Source: Asanoa ferruginea (GTDB lineage: Bacteria > Actinomycetota > Actinomycetes > Mycobacteriales > Micromonosporaceae). Taken from it: a DNA stretch of 64,000 bases. Below are positions 6,991-15,579 of the stretch, piece after piece. The DNA is taken from positions 2,294,001 through 2,358,000 of the forward strand of contig NZ_QUMQ01000001.1 of the NCBI RefSeq assembly GCF_003387075.1. The letters run 5' to 3'. The notes beneath the pieces are model-generated. The model did not search any database and was not told the DNA's origin. It saw only the letters and a program-made list of their open reading frames with translations. The position numbers were made by a program, and so were the translations under genes. Position 1 is the first letter of the stretch, and each line of letters opens with the position of its first letter.

Positions 6991-7722
6991 ATGATCGGCC
7001 TCGTGCTCGCAGCCGGCGCAGGTCGCCGGTTGCGCCCCTATACCGACTCGCTGCCCAAGGCCCTCGTGCCGGTCGACGGCGAGACCACCATCCTCGACAT
7101 CGCGCTGCGCAACCTCGCCGCGGTCGGGCTGACCGACATCGCGGTCGTGGTGGGCTATGCGGCCGAGACGGTGGAGAAGCGCCGGCCCGACCTGGAGGCG
7201 CGCTACGGGGTCACGCTCAACCTGGTGCACAACGAGCGCGCCGAGGAGTGGAACAACGCCTACAGCCTCTGGCTGGCCCGCGACCAGTTCGCCGGCGGCG
7301 CGCTGCTGGTCAACGGCGACACCGTGCACCCGGTCTCGGTCGAGCAGACGCTGCTGGCCAACCGCGGCCCCGGCGTGCTGCTCGCCGTCGACGACGTGAA
7401 GACGCTCGCCGACGAGGAGATGAAGACCACGTTCGACGACGCCGGCCAGCTCACCCGGATCACGAAGCTGATGGACCCGGCCGCGGCCTTCGGCGAATAC
7501 ATCGGCGCCACGCTGATCGAGGCGTCGGCCGCCGCCGGTCTGGCCGAGGCGCTGGAGGCGACCTGGCGCCGCGATCCCGGGCTCTATTACGAAGACGGTT
7601 ATCAGGAGTACGCGGACCGCGGCGGCGAGGTCCGCGCGGCGACCATCGGCGACATCCCCTGGGTCGAGGTCGACAACCACGCCGATCTCGCCCGAGCCAG
7701 GGAGATCGCGTGCCACTACTAG
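6991..7722 (+). CDS. Nucleotidyltransferase, phosphocholine/inositol-phosphate cytidylyltransferase type
   Basis: A 243-residue NTP transferase. The nucleotide-binding loop is clear at residues 5-27 (LVLAAGAGRRLRPYT, then PKALVPV), and NGDT near residues 109-112 supplies the metal-binding Asp. The short single-domain form matches sugar- or polyol-phosphate cytidylyltransferases rather than glucose-1-phosphate thymidylyltransferases. It probably activates a polyol phosphate made by the next enzyme, with CTP, to a CDP-polyol. GGAGG lies 10 nt before the ATG. The 3' end overlaps the following gene by 13 nt, so the three genes form a tight operon. The true substrate is unknown. Confidence 0.82.
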   Translation: MIGLVLAAGAGRRLRPYTDSLPKALVPVDGETTILDIALRNLAAVGLTDIAVVVGYAAETVEKRRPDLEARYGVTLNLVHNERAEEWNNAYSLWLARDQFAGGALLVNGDTVHPVSVEQTLLANRGPGVLLAVDDVKTLADEEMKTTFDDAGQLTRITKLMDPAAAFGEYIGATLIEASAAAGLAEALEATWRRDPGLYYEDGYQEYADRGGEVRAATIGDIPWVEVDNHADLARAREIACHY

Positions 7723-8777
7723 CCCGCACGGTCACCACGCCGCTGGCCATCGAGGTGCGCCGGGGCGCCGTCGCGGAGCTCGGCACGCTCCTGCACGACC
7801 GGCGGATCTCCGGCGGCGGCGACGTCGCCATCGTGGTCGGCCCGGGCCAGGGTGAGCGGATCGCCGACCTGGTGCGCCCGTCGCTCGGCAACGCCGACCT
7901 GTTCCACATCTGCGGCGGCACCATCGACGCCGCCACCGAGCTGGGCCAGGGGCTCCGGCAGCGCAACTACGACGCGGTGGTCGGCATCGGCGGCGGCAAG
8001 ACGATCGACACCGCCAAATACGCGGCGACCCGGCTCGGCATCCCGATGGTGACGGTCGCGACGAGCCTGGCCAACGACGGCATCTGCTCGCCGGTGGCCT
8101 CCCTCGACCTCGACGGCCGGCGCGGCTCCTACGGCGTGCAGATCCCGCTCGCGATCGTCGTCGACCTCGACTTCGTCGAGAACGGCCCGGACCGGCAGAC
8201 CCAGGCCGGCATCGGCGACGCGCTGTCCAACCTGAGCGCGGTCGCCGACTGGGAGTTGGCCCACCGCGAGCGCGGCGAGTCGATCGACGGCCTGGCCGTC
8301 GCGCTGTCCCGCAGCGGCGCCGAGGCGCTGGTCAACCACCCGGGCAAGATCAGCGACGACGCGTTCCTGACCACGTTGGCCGAGGCGTTGATCATGGGCG
8401 GCATCTCGATGGCCGTCGCCGAGTCGTCCCGCCCGGCCAGCGGCGGCTGCCACGAGATCTCGCACGCCATCGACCACCTGTTCCCCGGCACCGGGTCACA
8501 CGGCGAGCAGGTCGGCCTCGGCGCGCTGTTCTGCACCTACCTGCGCGGCGACCAGGAGCGCTTCGTGCAACTGGCCAACTGCCTGCGCCGGCACGGGCTG
8601 CCGGTCGCGCCGGCCGACCTTGGCCTGACCGACCGCCAGTTCGGCCTGGCCGTCGCGCACGCGCCGTCGACCCGCCCGGACCGCTACACGATCCTCGAGC
8701 ACCTCGCGCTTTCGCCCACCGAGATCGACACCCGGTTAGAGGGGTACGCCGATGCACTCCGCGACCTTGTCGGCTGA
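7710..8777 (+). CDS. sn-glycerol-1-phosphate dehydrogenase-like enzyme
   Basis: A 355-residue protein of the iron-containing alcohol dehydrogenase/dehydroquinate-synthase fold, closest in pattern to glycerol-1-phosphate dehydrogenase (EgsA/AraM type). Seen in sequence: NAD-binding VVGIGGGKTIDTAKY (about 90-104), TSLANDGICSP (118-128), GIGDALSNLSAVADWELA with the metal ligand Asp170, SGGCHEISH with His248, and HGEQVG with His264. The Asp-to-His spacing of 78 residues agrees with the archaeal enzyme as I recall it. It would reduce dihydroxyacetone phosphate, or a similar keto-polyol phosphate, to feed the cytidylyltransferase. The GTG start lies inside the upstream gene. Another polyol phosphate as product is possible. 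Confidence 0.8.
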   Translation: MPLLARTVTTPLAIEVRRGAVAELGTLLHDRRISGGGDVAIVVGPGQGERIADLVRPSLGNADLFHICGGTIDAATELGQGLRQRNYDAVVGIGGGKTIDTAKYAATRLGIPMVTVATSLANDGICSPVASLDLDGRRGSYGVQIPLAIVVDLDFVENGPDRQTQAGIGDALSNLSAVADWELAHRERGESIDGLAVALSRSGAEALVNHPGKISDDAFLTTLAEALIMGGISMAVAESSRPASGGCHEISHAIDHLFPGTGSHGEQVGLGALFCTYLRGDQERFVQLANCLRRHGLPVAPADLGLTDRQFGLAVAHAPSTRPDRYTILEHLALSPTEIDTRLEGYADALRDLVG

Positions 8778-9468
8778 GCACACGACGCCGAGCGCCGGCG
8801 CCTTCTACCGGACCAACCGGGGCGGCGGCCTGTTCAGCGAGGGCCTGAGCCAGCGGGCCGGCGCCGTGTTCGCCGCGGCCGCCTACCGGCTCGGCGTCCC
8901 GCCGACCGCGCTGACCGTCGGCAACCTGGTGATCGGCCTGGCCACCTCCGCCGTGGTCGTCGCGCTGGCCTCGACCACCGTGCCGACCTGGGTCGCCGGC
9001 CTGGTCGCGCTACTGGGCTGGCAGCTCGCCTACGCGCTGGACTGCGCCGACGGGCAACTCGCCCGGGTGGCCGGCAAGACCAGCCCGGCCGGCGCGCGGG
9101 TCGACGTGCTGTGCGACATCGCGGTGCAGATCTCACTGGTCACCGCGCTGTCCGCGGTCGCGGTTGACCAGCACCCGTCGACCGCCTCGTGGTTGGTCGC
9201 GCTGTTCGCCAGCACCTGGATGGTCAACCTGGTGACCTCGGTGATGCAGTCCGGCCCCAACGCCGCCAGCATGGTCACGTCGACCTCGCTGCCGGTGCGG
9301 CTGGTCAAGCTGGTCCGCGACTACGGCGCGGTCATCTTCCTGGCCGGCCTGGTGTTGCTCGTTGTTCCACAGTGGACCGTGTGGCTGCTGGTCGCGTTCA
9401 CCGTCATCAACGGCGGCTTCCTGCTCGCCAGCATCGCTTTCACCGGGCGGAGCGCGCTGCGGAGCTGA
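8752..9468 (+). CDS. CDP-alcohol phosphatidyltransferase
   Basis: A 238-residue integral membrane enzyme with a perfect CDP-alcohol phosphotransferase motif at residues 97-122 (D-x2-D-G-x2-A-R-x8-G-x3-D-x3-D: Asp97, Asp100, Asp118, Asp122). Several hydrophobic helices surround it. It would transfer a phospho-alcohol from a CDP-activated donor, releasing CMP. The start lies 26 nt inside the preceding dehydrogenase gene, so it is the third step of the same operon: polyol phosphate, then CDP-polyol, then membrane lipid or glycan precursor. The gene overlaps the convergent glycosyltransferase by 29 nt. Confidence 0.9.
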   Translation: MHSATLSAEHTTPSAGAFYRTNRGGGLFSEGLSQRAGAVFAAAAYRLGVPPTALTVGNLVIGLATSAVVVALASTTVPTWVAGLVALLGWQLAYALDCADGQLARVAGKTSPAGARVDVLCDIAVQISLVTALSAVAVDQHPSTASWLVALFASTWMVNLVTSVMQSGPNAASMVTSTSLPVRLVKLVRDYGAVIFLAGLVLLVVPQWTVWLLVAFTVINGGFLLASIAFTGRSALRS

Positions 9469-10612
9469 GCCGGTCGTAGGTGTCGAGCAACTGCTGGGTG
9501 ACGACGTCGGGGTGGAACGTGCCCTCGTAGCGCAGCCGGGCCAGCGGCGCCTTCGCCGCGGCCTCGGCCCGGGCCACCGGGAGCGCGGCGGCCAGCGCGG
9601 CCGGCTCCGCCGGCACCGTCCAGCCGGCGTCGCCGACCAGGTAGGGCACGCCGCCCAGCGCGGTGCCGAGCACCGGTCGCCCGGCGGCCAGCGCCTCGAT
9701 CACCACCGTCGGCAGCACGTCGTGCCAGGTCGGGGTGGCCAGCACCACGGCCGTCGCGGCCAGCGCCGCGTCGACCCCGGCGCGGTCGAGCCGACCCAGG
9801 AACTCGACGTCGCCGCGCTGCGCGGCGACGGACTCGACCAGCGGGCGCAGGTCACCGTCGCCGGCCACCCGCAACGTGCCGTGTGCGCCGTCGGGGTGCC
9901 GCTGCCAGGCGTCGAGCAGCAGCCGGATGCCCTTCTCCTCGGAGAGCCGACCGGAGAAGAACAGGAAGCCGTTGCCGATCGGTGCCGGCGGGCCCGGGTC
10001 GGGGATCGCGTTCGGCTTGACGGTGATCCGCTCGGGCGGAATCCCGTACGCGATCAAATGATCTTTGATGCCGTCGGTCAGCGCGAGGTAGCCGTCGACC
10101 GAGCGCCACGTCGGCCGGTGCACGGTCAACGCGGTCGCCATCACCGCGCTCTGCGCCGCCGAACCCCGGTAGCAACGGTGCCGGATCGCCGGCAACGGCA
10201 ACGCGCGGCCGCGGCAGTCGTGGCAGATGCCGCCGTCGCGGAAGTAGAGCCCCGACGCGCAGACCTGCCGGTAGTTGTGCACCGTCTGGATCACCGGCAG
10301 GCCGAACCGGTGGGCGGTCCGAACGATCCAGGGCGAGATCAACGGGTACGGGTTGTGCAGGTGCAGCACGTCGGGCCGGTGCTCCCGGATCAGGTCGGCC
10401 AGGTCGCGCTGTGCCTTCGGCGCATAGATCGGCGAGATCGGCAGCAGCGCCTTGGCGGCCGGCGACATGGCCGCGATCTCGTCGGAACTGCGCAGGAACG
10501 GCAGCACCTCGACGCCCGCGGCGGCCAGTTGGGCGATCTCCAGATCGACGATGATGTTCTCGCCGGAGGGCTGGGCCTCGCGATATCGGTTGTGCGCGAC
10601 GACGACCTTCAT
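9440..10612 (-). CDS. GT4-family glycosyltransferase
   Basis: A 390-residue GT-B glycosyltransferase. The N-terminal domain carries HLHNPYPLISPWIV and THxx-like QTVHNYRQVC, followed by a cysteine cluster (GGICHDCRGR, then HRCYRGS) found in a subset of GT4 enzymes. The C-terminal donor domain has FFSGRLSEEKGIRLLLDAW and the retaining E-x7-E region TPTWHDVLPTVVIEALAAGRPVL. It probably adds a hexose to a cell-envelope or exopolysaccharide acceptor. It converges with the CDP-polyol operon and is divergent from mutM, with only 26 bp between start codons; a role in the same envelope pathway is plausible but unproven. Confidence 0.88.
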   Translation of the reverse strand: MKVVVAHNRYREAQPSGENIIVDLEIAQLAAAGVEVLPFLRSSDEIAAMSPAAKALLPISPIYAPKAQRDLADLIREHRPDVLHLHNPYPLISPWIVRTAHRFGLPVIQTVHNYRQVCASGLYFRDGGICHDCRGRALPLPAIRHRCYRGSAAQSAVMATALTVHRPTWRSVDGYLALTDGIKDHLIAYGIPPERITVKPNAIPDPGPPAPIGNGFLFFSGRLSEEKGIRLLLDAWQRHPDGAHGTLRVAGDGDLRPLVESVAAQRGDVEFLGRLDRAGVDAALAATAVVLATPTWHDVLPTVVIEALAAGRPVLGTALGGVPYLVGDAGWTVPAEPAALAAALPVARAEAAAKAPLARLRYEGTFHPDVVTQQLLDTYDRLSSAARSAR

Positions 10613-10621
10613 GGTGGCGTC

Positions 10622-10631
10622 AGGCTACCGT
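10622..10631. promoter_or_regulatory. Overlapping divergent minus-10 elements
   Basis: TACCGT (10626-10631, plus strand) lies 7 nt before the mutM GTG. TAGCCT (10627-10622, minus strand) lies 9 nt before the glycosyltransferase ATG. Both transcripts would be nearly leaderless, and the two promoters overlap and must compete. Confidence 0.45.
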
Positions 10632-10638
10632 TGTCGAC

Positions 10639-11499
10639 GTGCCCGAACTGCCCGAGGTGGAAGCACTCGCCGCCTACCTGCGCGACCGCGCCGTCGGTCG
10701 GCGGGTCGAGCGGCTCGAGGTGGCCGCAATCAACGCGCTGAAGACCTACGACCCGCCACCGTCCGCCGTCGCCGGCAAGGCGATCACCGGCGCCGGTCGG
10801 CACGGCAAATATCTCGACGTCGAGTTCGACGGTGGGCTGCACCTGCTGGTGCACCTGTCCCGCGCCGGCTGGCTGCACTACCGCGAGACGTTCCCGAGCA
10901 ACCTGCCGCTCAAGCCGGGCAAAGGCCCGATCGCGTTGCGGGTGCGCCTCGACGACGGGTCCGGTTTCGACCTCACCGAGGCCGGCACGCAGAAACGCCT
11001 CTCGGCACACCTGGTGACCGATCCGGCCCAGGTCGAGCGGGTCGCCACTCTCGGTCCCGACGCGCTCGCCGCCGACCGGGCCACCTTCGCCGAGCGGATC
11101 CGCGGCCAGCGCGGTCAGGTCAAGGGCGTGCTCACCGACCAGAAGGTGCTCTCCGGCATCGGCAACGCCTACTCCGACGAGATCCTGCACGCGGCGAAGA
11201 TGTCGCCGTTCGCCATCACCAACCGGCTTTCCGACGAGCAGCTGGCGACGCTCTACGAAGCCACGCAGACGGTGCTCAACGACGCGGTGAGCCGGTCGGT
11301 GGGGCAAAAGGCCGCGGAACTCAAGGGCGAGAAGCGCTCCGGCATGAAGGTGCACGCCCGCACCGGCCTGCCCTGCCCGGTCTGCGGCGACACCGTGCGG
11401 GAGGTCTCGTTCGCCACGACGAGCCTGCAATATTGTCCGACCTGCCAAACCGGCGGCAAACCCTTGGCGGATCGACGGCTGTCCCGGCTGGTGCGCTGA
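10639..11499 (+). CDS. mutM: Formamidopyrimidine-DNA glycosylase (Fpg/Nei family)
   Basis: A 286-residue base-excision repair glycosylase/AP lyase. The mature N-terminus PELPEVE supplies the catalytic Pro and Glu. GRHGKYL near residue 53 holds the conserved Lys, followed by the helix-two-turn-helix region around TFAERIRGQRGQVKGVLTDQ, IGNAYSDEILH, and a C-terminal zinc finger of the form C-x2-C-x16-C-x2-C starting at CPVCGD. It removes oxidised purines or pyrimidines from DNA; the Fpg versus Nei preference is not certain. Start GTG 10639, because PELPEVE must follow the initiator Met. Confidence 0.93.
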   Translation: MPELPEVEALAAYLRDRAVGRRVERLEVAAINALKTYDPPPSAVAGKAITGAGRHGKYLDVEFDGGLHLLVHLSRAGWLHYRETFPSNLPLKPGKGPIALRVRLDDGSGFDLTEAGTQKRLSAHLVTDPAQVERVATLGPDALAADRATFAERIRGQRGQVKGVLTDQKVLSGIGNAYSDEILHAAKMSPFAITNRLSDEQLATLYEATQTVLNDAVSRSVGQKAAELKGEKRSGMKVHARTGLPCPVCGDTVREVSFATTSLQYCPTCQTGGKPLADRRLSRLVR

Positions 11500-11687
11500 G
11501 TGAGCGCCCGGAAGCCCTGCGTACGAACCTTTTTCGACGCACAACTGACTTCTAAAAAACCCCTCAACTATCGGTATAGTGGCCCGGTCCCGCACCGACG
11601 GCGCGGGGACGACCACTCCGGCGGGTCCGGGCGTAATGTCTGTCTTCTGTCCACGGCTCAGAGCCGTTGACATGGGAGACTGATGCG

Positions 11688-13304
11688 GTGGGCGACCCGA
11701 GCCCGTACGGCGAGTGGGCGGAACGCGTTACCCGGGAGGACGTAGGTGAGGTGACCACCAGCCTCGAACGCCCGGTGACCAGCAACGGCCGCGGCGGCGT
11801 CGTGCGCCACGTCGACAGCTTCGAGATCCAGGTCCCGCCGCCCCCGCCGCCAAACGGCGTGCCGCGCTCGGCCTGGGCCCGGGCCCGCCGCCGCGTTTCG
11901 CGCTGGCACCGCCCCTACATTCTGATCCTGCTGGCCCTCGACTACGGCGCTGTCTCGCTCGCGAGCTACATCGCGGTCACCGAGTTCGAGAACTCCCGGG
12001 TGGGCTTCCAGGACCGCCCGACGCTGTTCACCCTCACCGCCTACGTCTTCCTGCCGCTCGGCTGGATGTTCACGCTCTGGGCCAACGGCGGCTACGACCG
12101 GCGCTTCCTCGGGCTGGGCACCGACGAGTTCAAACGCGTGGTCCGCGCCGGGCTCGTGGTGGCAGCCAGCGTGTCGTTCCTGGCCTTCGCCACGAAGACC
12201 GATTTGTCACGTATGACGGTCGGCAGCGCCCTGCTGGGCGGATTGCTCATCGTTCTGGTCGTCCGCTACCTAGCCCGCCAGGCGCTGCAACTCGTGCGCA
12301 AGCGCGGCGGCCGCGCCGGCCACCGGATGATCCTGATCGGCACCTTGCCCGAGGCGCTCGAGGTCTACACGGCCGTCACCCGCAACCCGGCCGCCGGCCT
12401 GGTGCCCGTCGGCATCCACATCACCGACGGCTACGCCGCCGCGCGGGGCATCGAGACCCCGGTGCCGGTCTACGCCGGCCGCGACGTGCTCGGCCTGGTC
12501 CGCGAGCTGGGCGCCGACACGATCGCCGTCTGCGGCTCGGCCAGCGCCGAGCCCGGCGAGCTGCGCCGGCTCGCCTGGCAGCTCGAGGGCAGCGGCGTCG
12601 ACCTGGTGGTCGCCCCTCAGCTCACCGACATCGCCGGCCCCCGGGTGCACATCCGCCCCATCGAGGGCCTGCCGCTGCTACACGTCGAAGAGCCGACCCT
12701 GTCCGGCCCGGCGCTGCTGGCCAAGAACATCCTCGACCGGATGGTCGCCGCGGTCGGGCTGATCCTGCTGCTGCCGCTGTTCCTGGTCGTCGCCATCGGC
12801 ATCAAGATCTCCGACAAGGGCCCGGTCTTCTTCCGCCAGGGCCGGGTCGGTCACGAGGGCCGCACCTTCCGGGTGTGGAAGCTCCGCACCATGTATGTCG
12901 ACGCCGAGGACCGGCTGGCCGCCCTGGTCGACCAGAACGAGACCGACGGCATGCTCTTCAAGATCCGCGAAGACCCGCGGGTGTTCCCGTTCGGCCGCTT
13001 CCTGCGGGCCAGCTCGATCGACGAGATCCCCCAGCTGGTCAACGTGCTCAAGGGCGAGATGTCGCTGGTCGGCCCCCGCCCGCTGCCCGCCGACGACGGC
13101 GACTTCCTCGGCGACGTCCGCCGCCGGCTGCTCGTGCGCCCCGGCATCACCGGCCTGTGGCAGGTCTCCGGCCGCTCCGACCTCTCCTGGGACGAAGCGG
13201 TCCGCCTCGACCTCTACTACGTCGACAACTGGTCGCTCGCCTACGACCTGAGCATCCTCTGGCGCACCATCGGCGTCGTCGTAGCCCGCAAGGGAGCTTA
13301 TTAA
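11688..13304 (+). CDS. Polyprenyl-phosphate sugar-1-phosphate transferase (WbaP/WcaJ type)
   Basis: About 538 residues. A variable proline-rich N-terminus precedes about four membrane helices, a central soluble domain of the CoA-binding-like fold found in this family, a fifth membrane segment (MVAAVGLILLLPLFLVVAIG), and the catalytic bacterial sugar transferase domain (FFRQGRVGHEGRTFRVWKLR, SSIDEIPQLVNVLKGEMSLV, GPRPLP, RPGITGLWQVSGR). It starts lipid-linked exopolysaccharide synthesis by moving a sugar-1-phosphate to undecaprenyl phosphate. GTG 11688 follows GGGAGA by 8 nt. TTG 11667 or GTG 11750, after a GGAGG, are alternatives. A TATAGT at 11575-11580 could be its minus-10. Confidence 0.9.
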   Translation: MGDPSPYGEWAERVTREDVGEVTTSLERPVTSNGRGGVVRHVDSFEIQVPPPPPPNGVPRSAWARARRRVSRWHRPYILILLALDYGAVSLASYIAVTEFENSRVGFQDRPTLFTLTAYVFLPLGWMFTLWANGGYDRRFLGLGTDEFKRVVRAGLVVAASVSFLAFATKTDLSRMTVGSALLGGLLIVLVVRYLARQALQLVRKRGGRAGHRMILIGTLPEALEVYTAVTRNPAAGLVPVGIHITDGYAAARGIETPVPVYAGRDVLGLVRELGADTIAVCGSASAEPGELRRLAWQLEGSGVDLVVAPQLTDIAGPRVHIRPIEGLPLLHVEEPTLSGPALLAKNILDRMVAAVGLILLLPLFLVVAIGIKISDKGPVFFRQGRVGHEGRTFRVWKLRTMYVDAEDRLAALVDQNETDGMLFKIREDPRVFPFGRFLRASSIDEIPQLVNVLKGEMSLVGPRPLPADDGDFLGDVRRRLLVRPGITGLWQVSGRSDLSWDEAVRLDLYYVDNWSLAYDLSILWRTIGVVVARKGAY

Positions 13305-13491
13305 AAGGCCAGCCCGTTAAGGGCAAAATGCGGTCCTGGGCTCGTCTGGGGCGCGACCGTCGCTCCCGCCGGGGACCGTTCGCTTCGCTTCACTGCCAGG
13401 TCCGCCGTGGGTGCGGTTTCTTTTCCGGGCGAATGGTTGCCCTCCGTGCGAGGGCTTCCGTAATCGGTCAATGGCGGCGAGGATTCGCCGC

Positions 13492-14709
13492 ATGAGTCCG
13501 GACCTCTCCGCGGCGGTCGCCGTGCTGGCCTTGGTCAGTGCGTTGGTTGGTGCTGTCTACGCGGTGGTCCGGCTGCGAGCAAGGCGGGGCATCGCGACCG
13601 CTACCCAGCGGGCCACCTACGAGGTGCTGCACACCGCCGGGCTGGCGGCCGAGCCATTGCGCAGCGGGCTCAACGCCGCGAGCGCCGCCAAGGCGGCCCG
13701 GTTGCTGCGGGTGCTGGTGGGCGCGTCCGGGCTGGCCCTGGCCGACGACAACACGCTGCTCGCCCTCGACGGACGCGGCGCACACCACTCGCACCAGCTC
13801 CAGGCCGCGGCCAAGAAGGCCATCGCCACCGGGCGGTCGACCGTGCTGCGCCAAGCCGAGCTGCCCTGCGACCGGGTCGACTGCGAGATCCGCGGTGCGG
13901 TCGTCGCCCCGATCCGGGCCGCGACGCCGGTCGCGCTGGTCGCCGTCGCCGACGACCAGCCGGCACCCGGGCTGGTCCAGGCGACCCTGGAGACCGCCCG
14001 CTGGGCCGCCGCACAACTGGCCCTGGCCGAGCTCGACTCGTCGCGCGAGCGGCTGGCCCGCGCCGAGGTCAAGGCGCTGCGCGCGCAGATCAGCCCGCAC
14101 TTCATCTACAACGCGCTGACCGCGATCGCCTCGTTCGTGCGCACCGACCCCGAGCGGGCCCGCGAGCTGATCCTCGAATTCGCCGAGTTCACCCGCTACT
14201 CGTTCCGGGCGCACGGCGAGTTCACCACGCTCGCCGAGGAGCTGCGCTCGATCGACCGCTACCTGACCATCGAACGCGCCCGGTTCGGCGACCGGCTCCA
14301 GGTGCGGCTACAGATCGCGCCCGAGGTGCTGCCGGTCAGCCTGCCGTTCCTGTGCCTGCAACCGTTGGTGGAGAACGCGGTTCGCCACGGGCTGTCGCGC
14401 AAGCCGGGTCTGGGTATGGTGAGCATCGAGGCCCGTGATGCCGGTGCCGAGTGCCACATCACCGTCGAAGACGACGGCGTCGGCATGGATCCGGCGGCCC
14501 TCGTCGCCGGGGTCGCCGAGGCCGGCGTGGCCGGGGTCGACGACGCGGGCGCCCACGTCGGTTTGTCCAATGTCGACGAACGCCTGCGTTCGGTCTTCGG
14601 CGACGAGTTCGGCCTGGTCGTGGAAACGGGAATCGGGGCGGGAACAAGGGTGAGCATGCGGGTGCCGAAGTTCCACCCGGGCGTCCGAGCGGCCGGCGGT
14701 GCGGCATGA
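13492..14709 (+). CDS. LytS-type sensor histidine kinase
   Basis: A 405-residue kinase of the LytS/YehU class. One N-terminal membrane helix (residues about 5-28) is followed by a GAF-like sensor region (about 45-190), the phosphoacceptor domain with AQISPHFIYNALTAIASFV, and an HATPase domain with LQPLVENAVRHGL (N box), VEDDGVGMD and GLSNVDERLR. Unlike five-helix LytS proteins it has a soluble sensor. The ATG 13492 was chosen because the upstream extension lacks protein character. It overlaps the response regulator by 4 nt (ATGA). Such pairs often stand beside acetate/pyruvate-type symporters in actinobacteria; here two symporter modules lie 8 and 15 kb downstream. Confidence 0.9.
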   Translation: MSPDLSAAVAVLALVSALVGAVYAVVRLRARRGIATATQRATYEVLHTAGLAAEPLRSGLNAASAAKAARLLRVLVGASGLALADDNTLLALDGRGAHHSHQLQAAAKKAIATGRSTVLRQAELPCDRVDCEIRGAVVAPIRAATPVALVAVADDQPAPGLVQATLETARWAAAQLALAELDSSRERLARAEVKALRAQISPHFIYNALTAIASFVRTDPERARELILEFAEFTRYSFRAHGEFTTLAEELRSIDRYLTIERARFGDRLQVRLQIAPEVLPVSLPFLCLQPLVENAVRHGLSRKPGLGMVSIEARDAGAECHITVEDDGVGMDPAALVAGVAEAGVAGVDDAGAHVGLSNVDERLRSVFGDEFGLVVETGIGAGTRVSMRVPKFHPGVRAAGGAA

Positions 14710-15470
14710 CCGACGGCTTCCTGCGCGTGCTCGCGGTCGACGACGAGCCGCCCGCCCTCGACGAGCTGGCCTACCTGCTGCGCGCCGACCCGCGGGTGGC
14801 GAAGCTGCACACCGCGGCCGACGCGACCGAGGCGCTGCGGGTGCTCCGCGACACCGACATCGACGTGGTCTTCCTCGACATCCGGATGCCCGGCCTCGAC
14901 GGCATGGAACTGGCCCGGGTGCTGCGCCGCTTCGCCCGCCCACCGGCGATCGTCTTCGTCACCGCCTACGACGACGGCGCCGTCGACGCCTTCGACCTCG
15001 GCGTCGCCGACTACGTGCGCAAGCCGGTGCAGACCGAGCGGTTGAGCGAGTCGATCCGGCGGGTGGTCAGCTCGCGGGTCGTGCCGACCCACCCGGCCGC
15101 ACTGGCCCGCGCCCGCGCCGAGGAAGACCCGACGATCCCGGTCGAGCTGGCCGGCACCACCCGGATGCTGCCCCGCTCCGCAGTGCGCTGGGTCGAAGCC
15201 CAGGGCGACTACGCCCGCCTGCACACCGCCGACGGCTCACACCTCGTGCGGGTCCCGCTGGCCACGCTCGCCGACCGCTGGGCCGACGCGGGCTTCGTTC
15301 GCATCCACCGCTCCTACCTCGTGCAGCTCCGGCTGATCGCCGAGCTGCGGCTGGCCAACTCCGGCTATGTGGTGGTTGTCGACGGCGCCGAGCTGCCGGT
15401 CTCCCGGCGGCACACCCGCGAGCTGAAGGACAAGCTGGTCCGCGCGGCGAAGCAGGACTGGAACCGCTAG
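14706..15470 (+). CDS. LytTR-family response regulator
   Basis: A 254-residue regulator. The receiver domain (1-125) has the acidic pocket VDDEPP, phosphoacceptor Asp58 in VVFLDIRMPG, and Lys in YVRKPVQ. The C-terminal LytTR DNA-binding domain (about 145-250) has VRWVEAQGDYARLHT, FVRIHRSYLV and the final VSRRHTRELKDKL. It is phosphorylated by the overlapping LytS-type kinase and should bind paired direct repeats upstream of target promoters. Targets are not shown by the sequence; nearby secreted-protein and symporter genes are candidates. Confidence 0.92.
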   Translation: MTDGFLRVLAVDDEPPALDELAYLLRADPRVAKLHTAADATEALRVLRDTDIDVVFLDIRMPGLDGMELARVLRRFARPPAIVFVTAYDDGAVDAFDLGVADYVRKPVQTERLSESIRRVVSSRVVPTHPAALARARAEEDPTIPVELAGTTRMLPRSAVRWVEAQGDYARLHTADGSHLVRVPLATLADRWADAGFVRIHRSYLVQLRLIAELRLANSGYVVVVDGAELPVSRRHTRELKDKLVRAAKQDWNR

Positions 15471-15579
15471 ATCATCTCAGTCGAACGGCCGACGACGCGG
15501 AAGCGAAGTGGCTCTATCCTTCGATCGCCGATCGTGCATCCGTTCCACTGTGGATGGACACCAAACGGGGAGGAAAGAG

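Noticed and set aside
11575-11580. TATAGT as promoter of the sugar transferase
   Set aside because: A good minus-10, but there is no minus-35 at proper spacing and the start codon is itself uncertain, so it is only mentioned in the gene entry.
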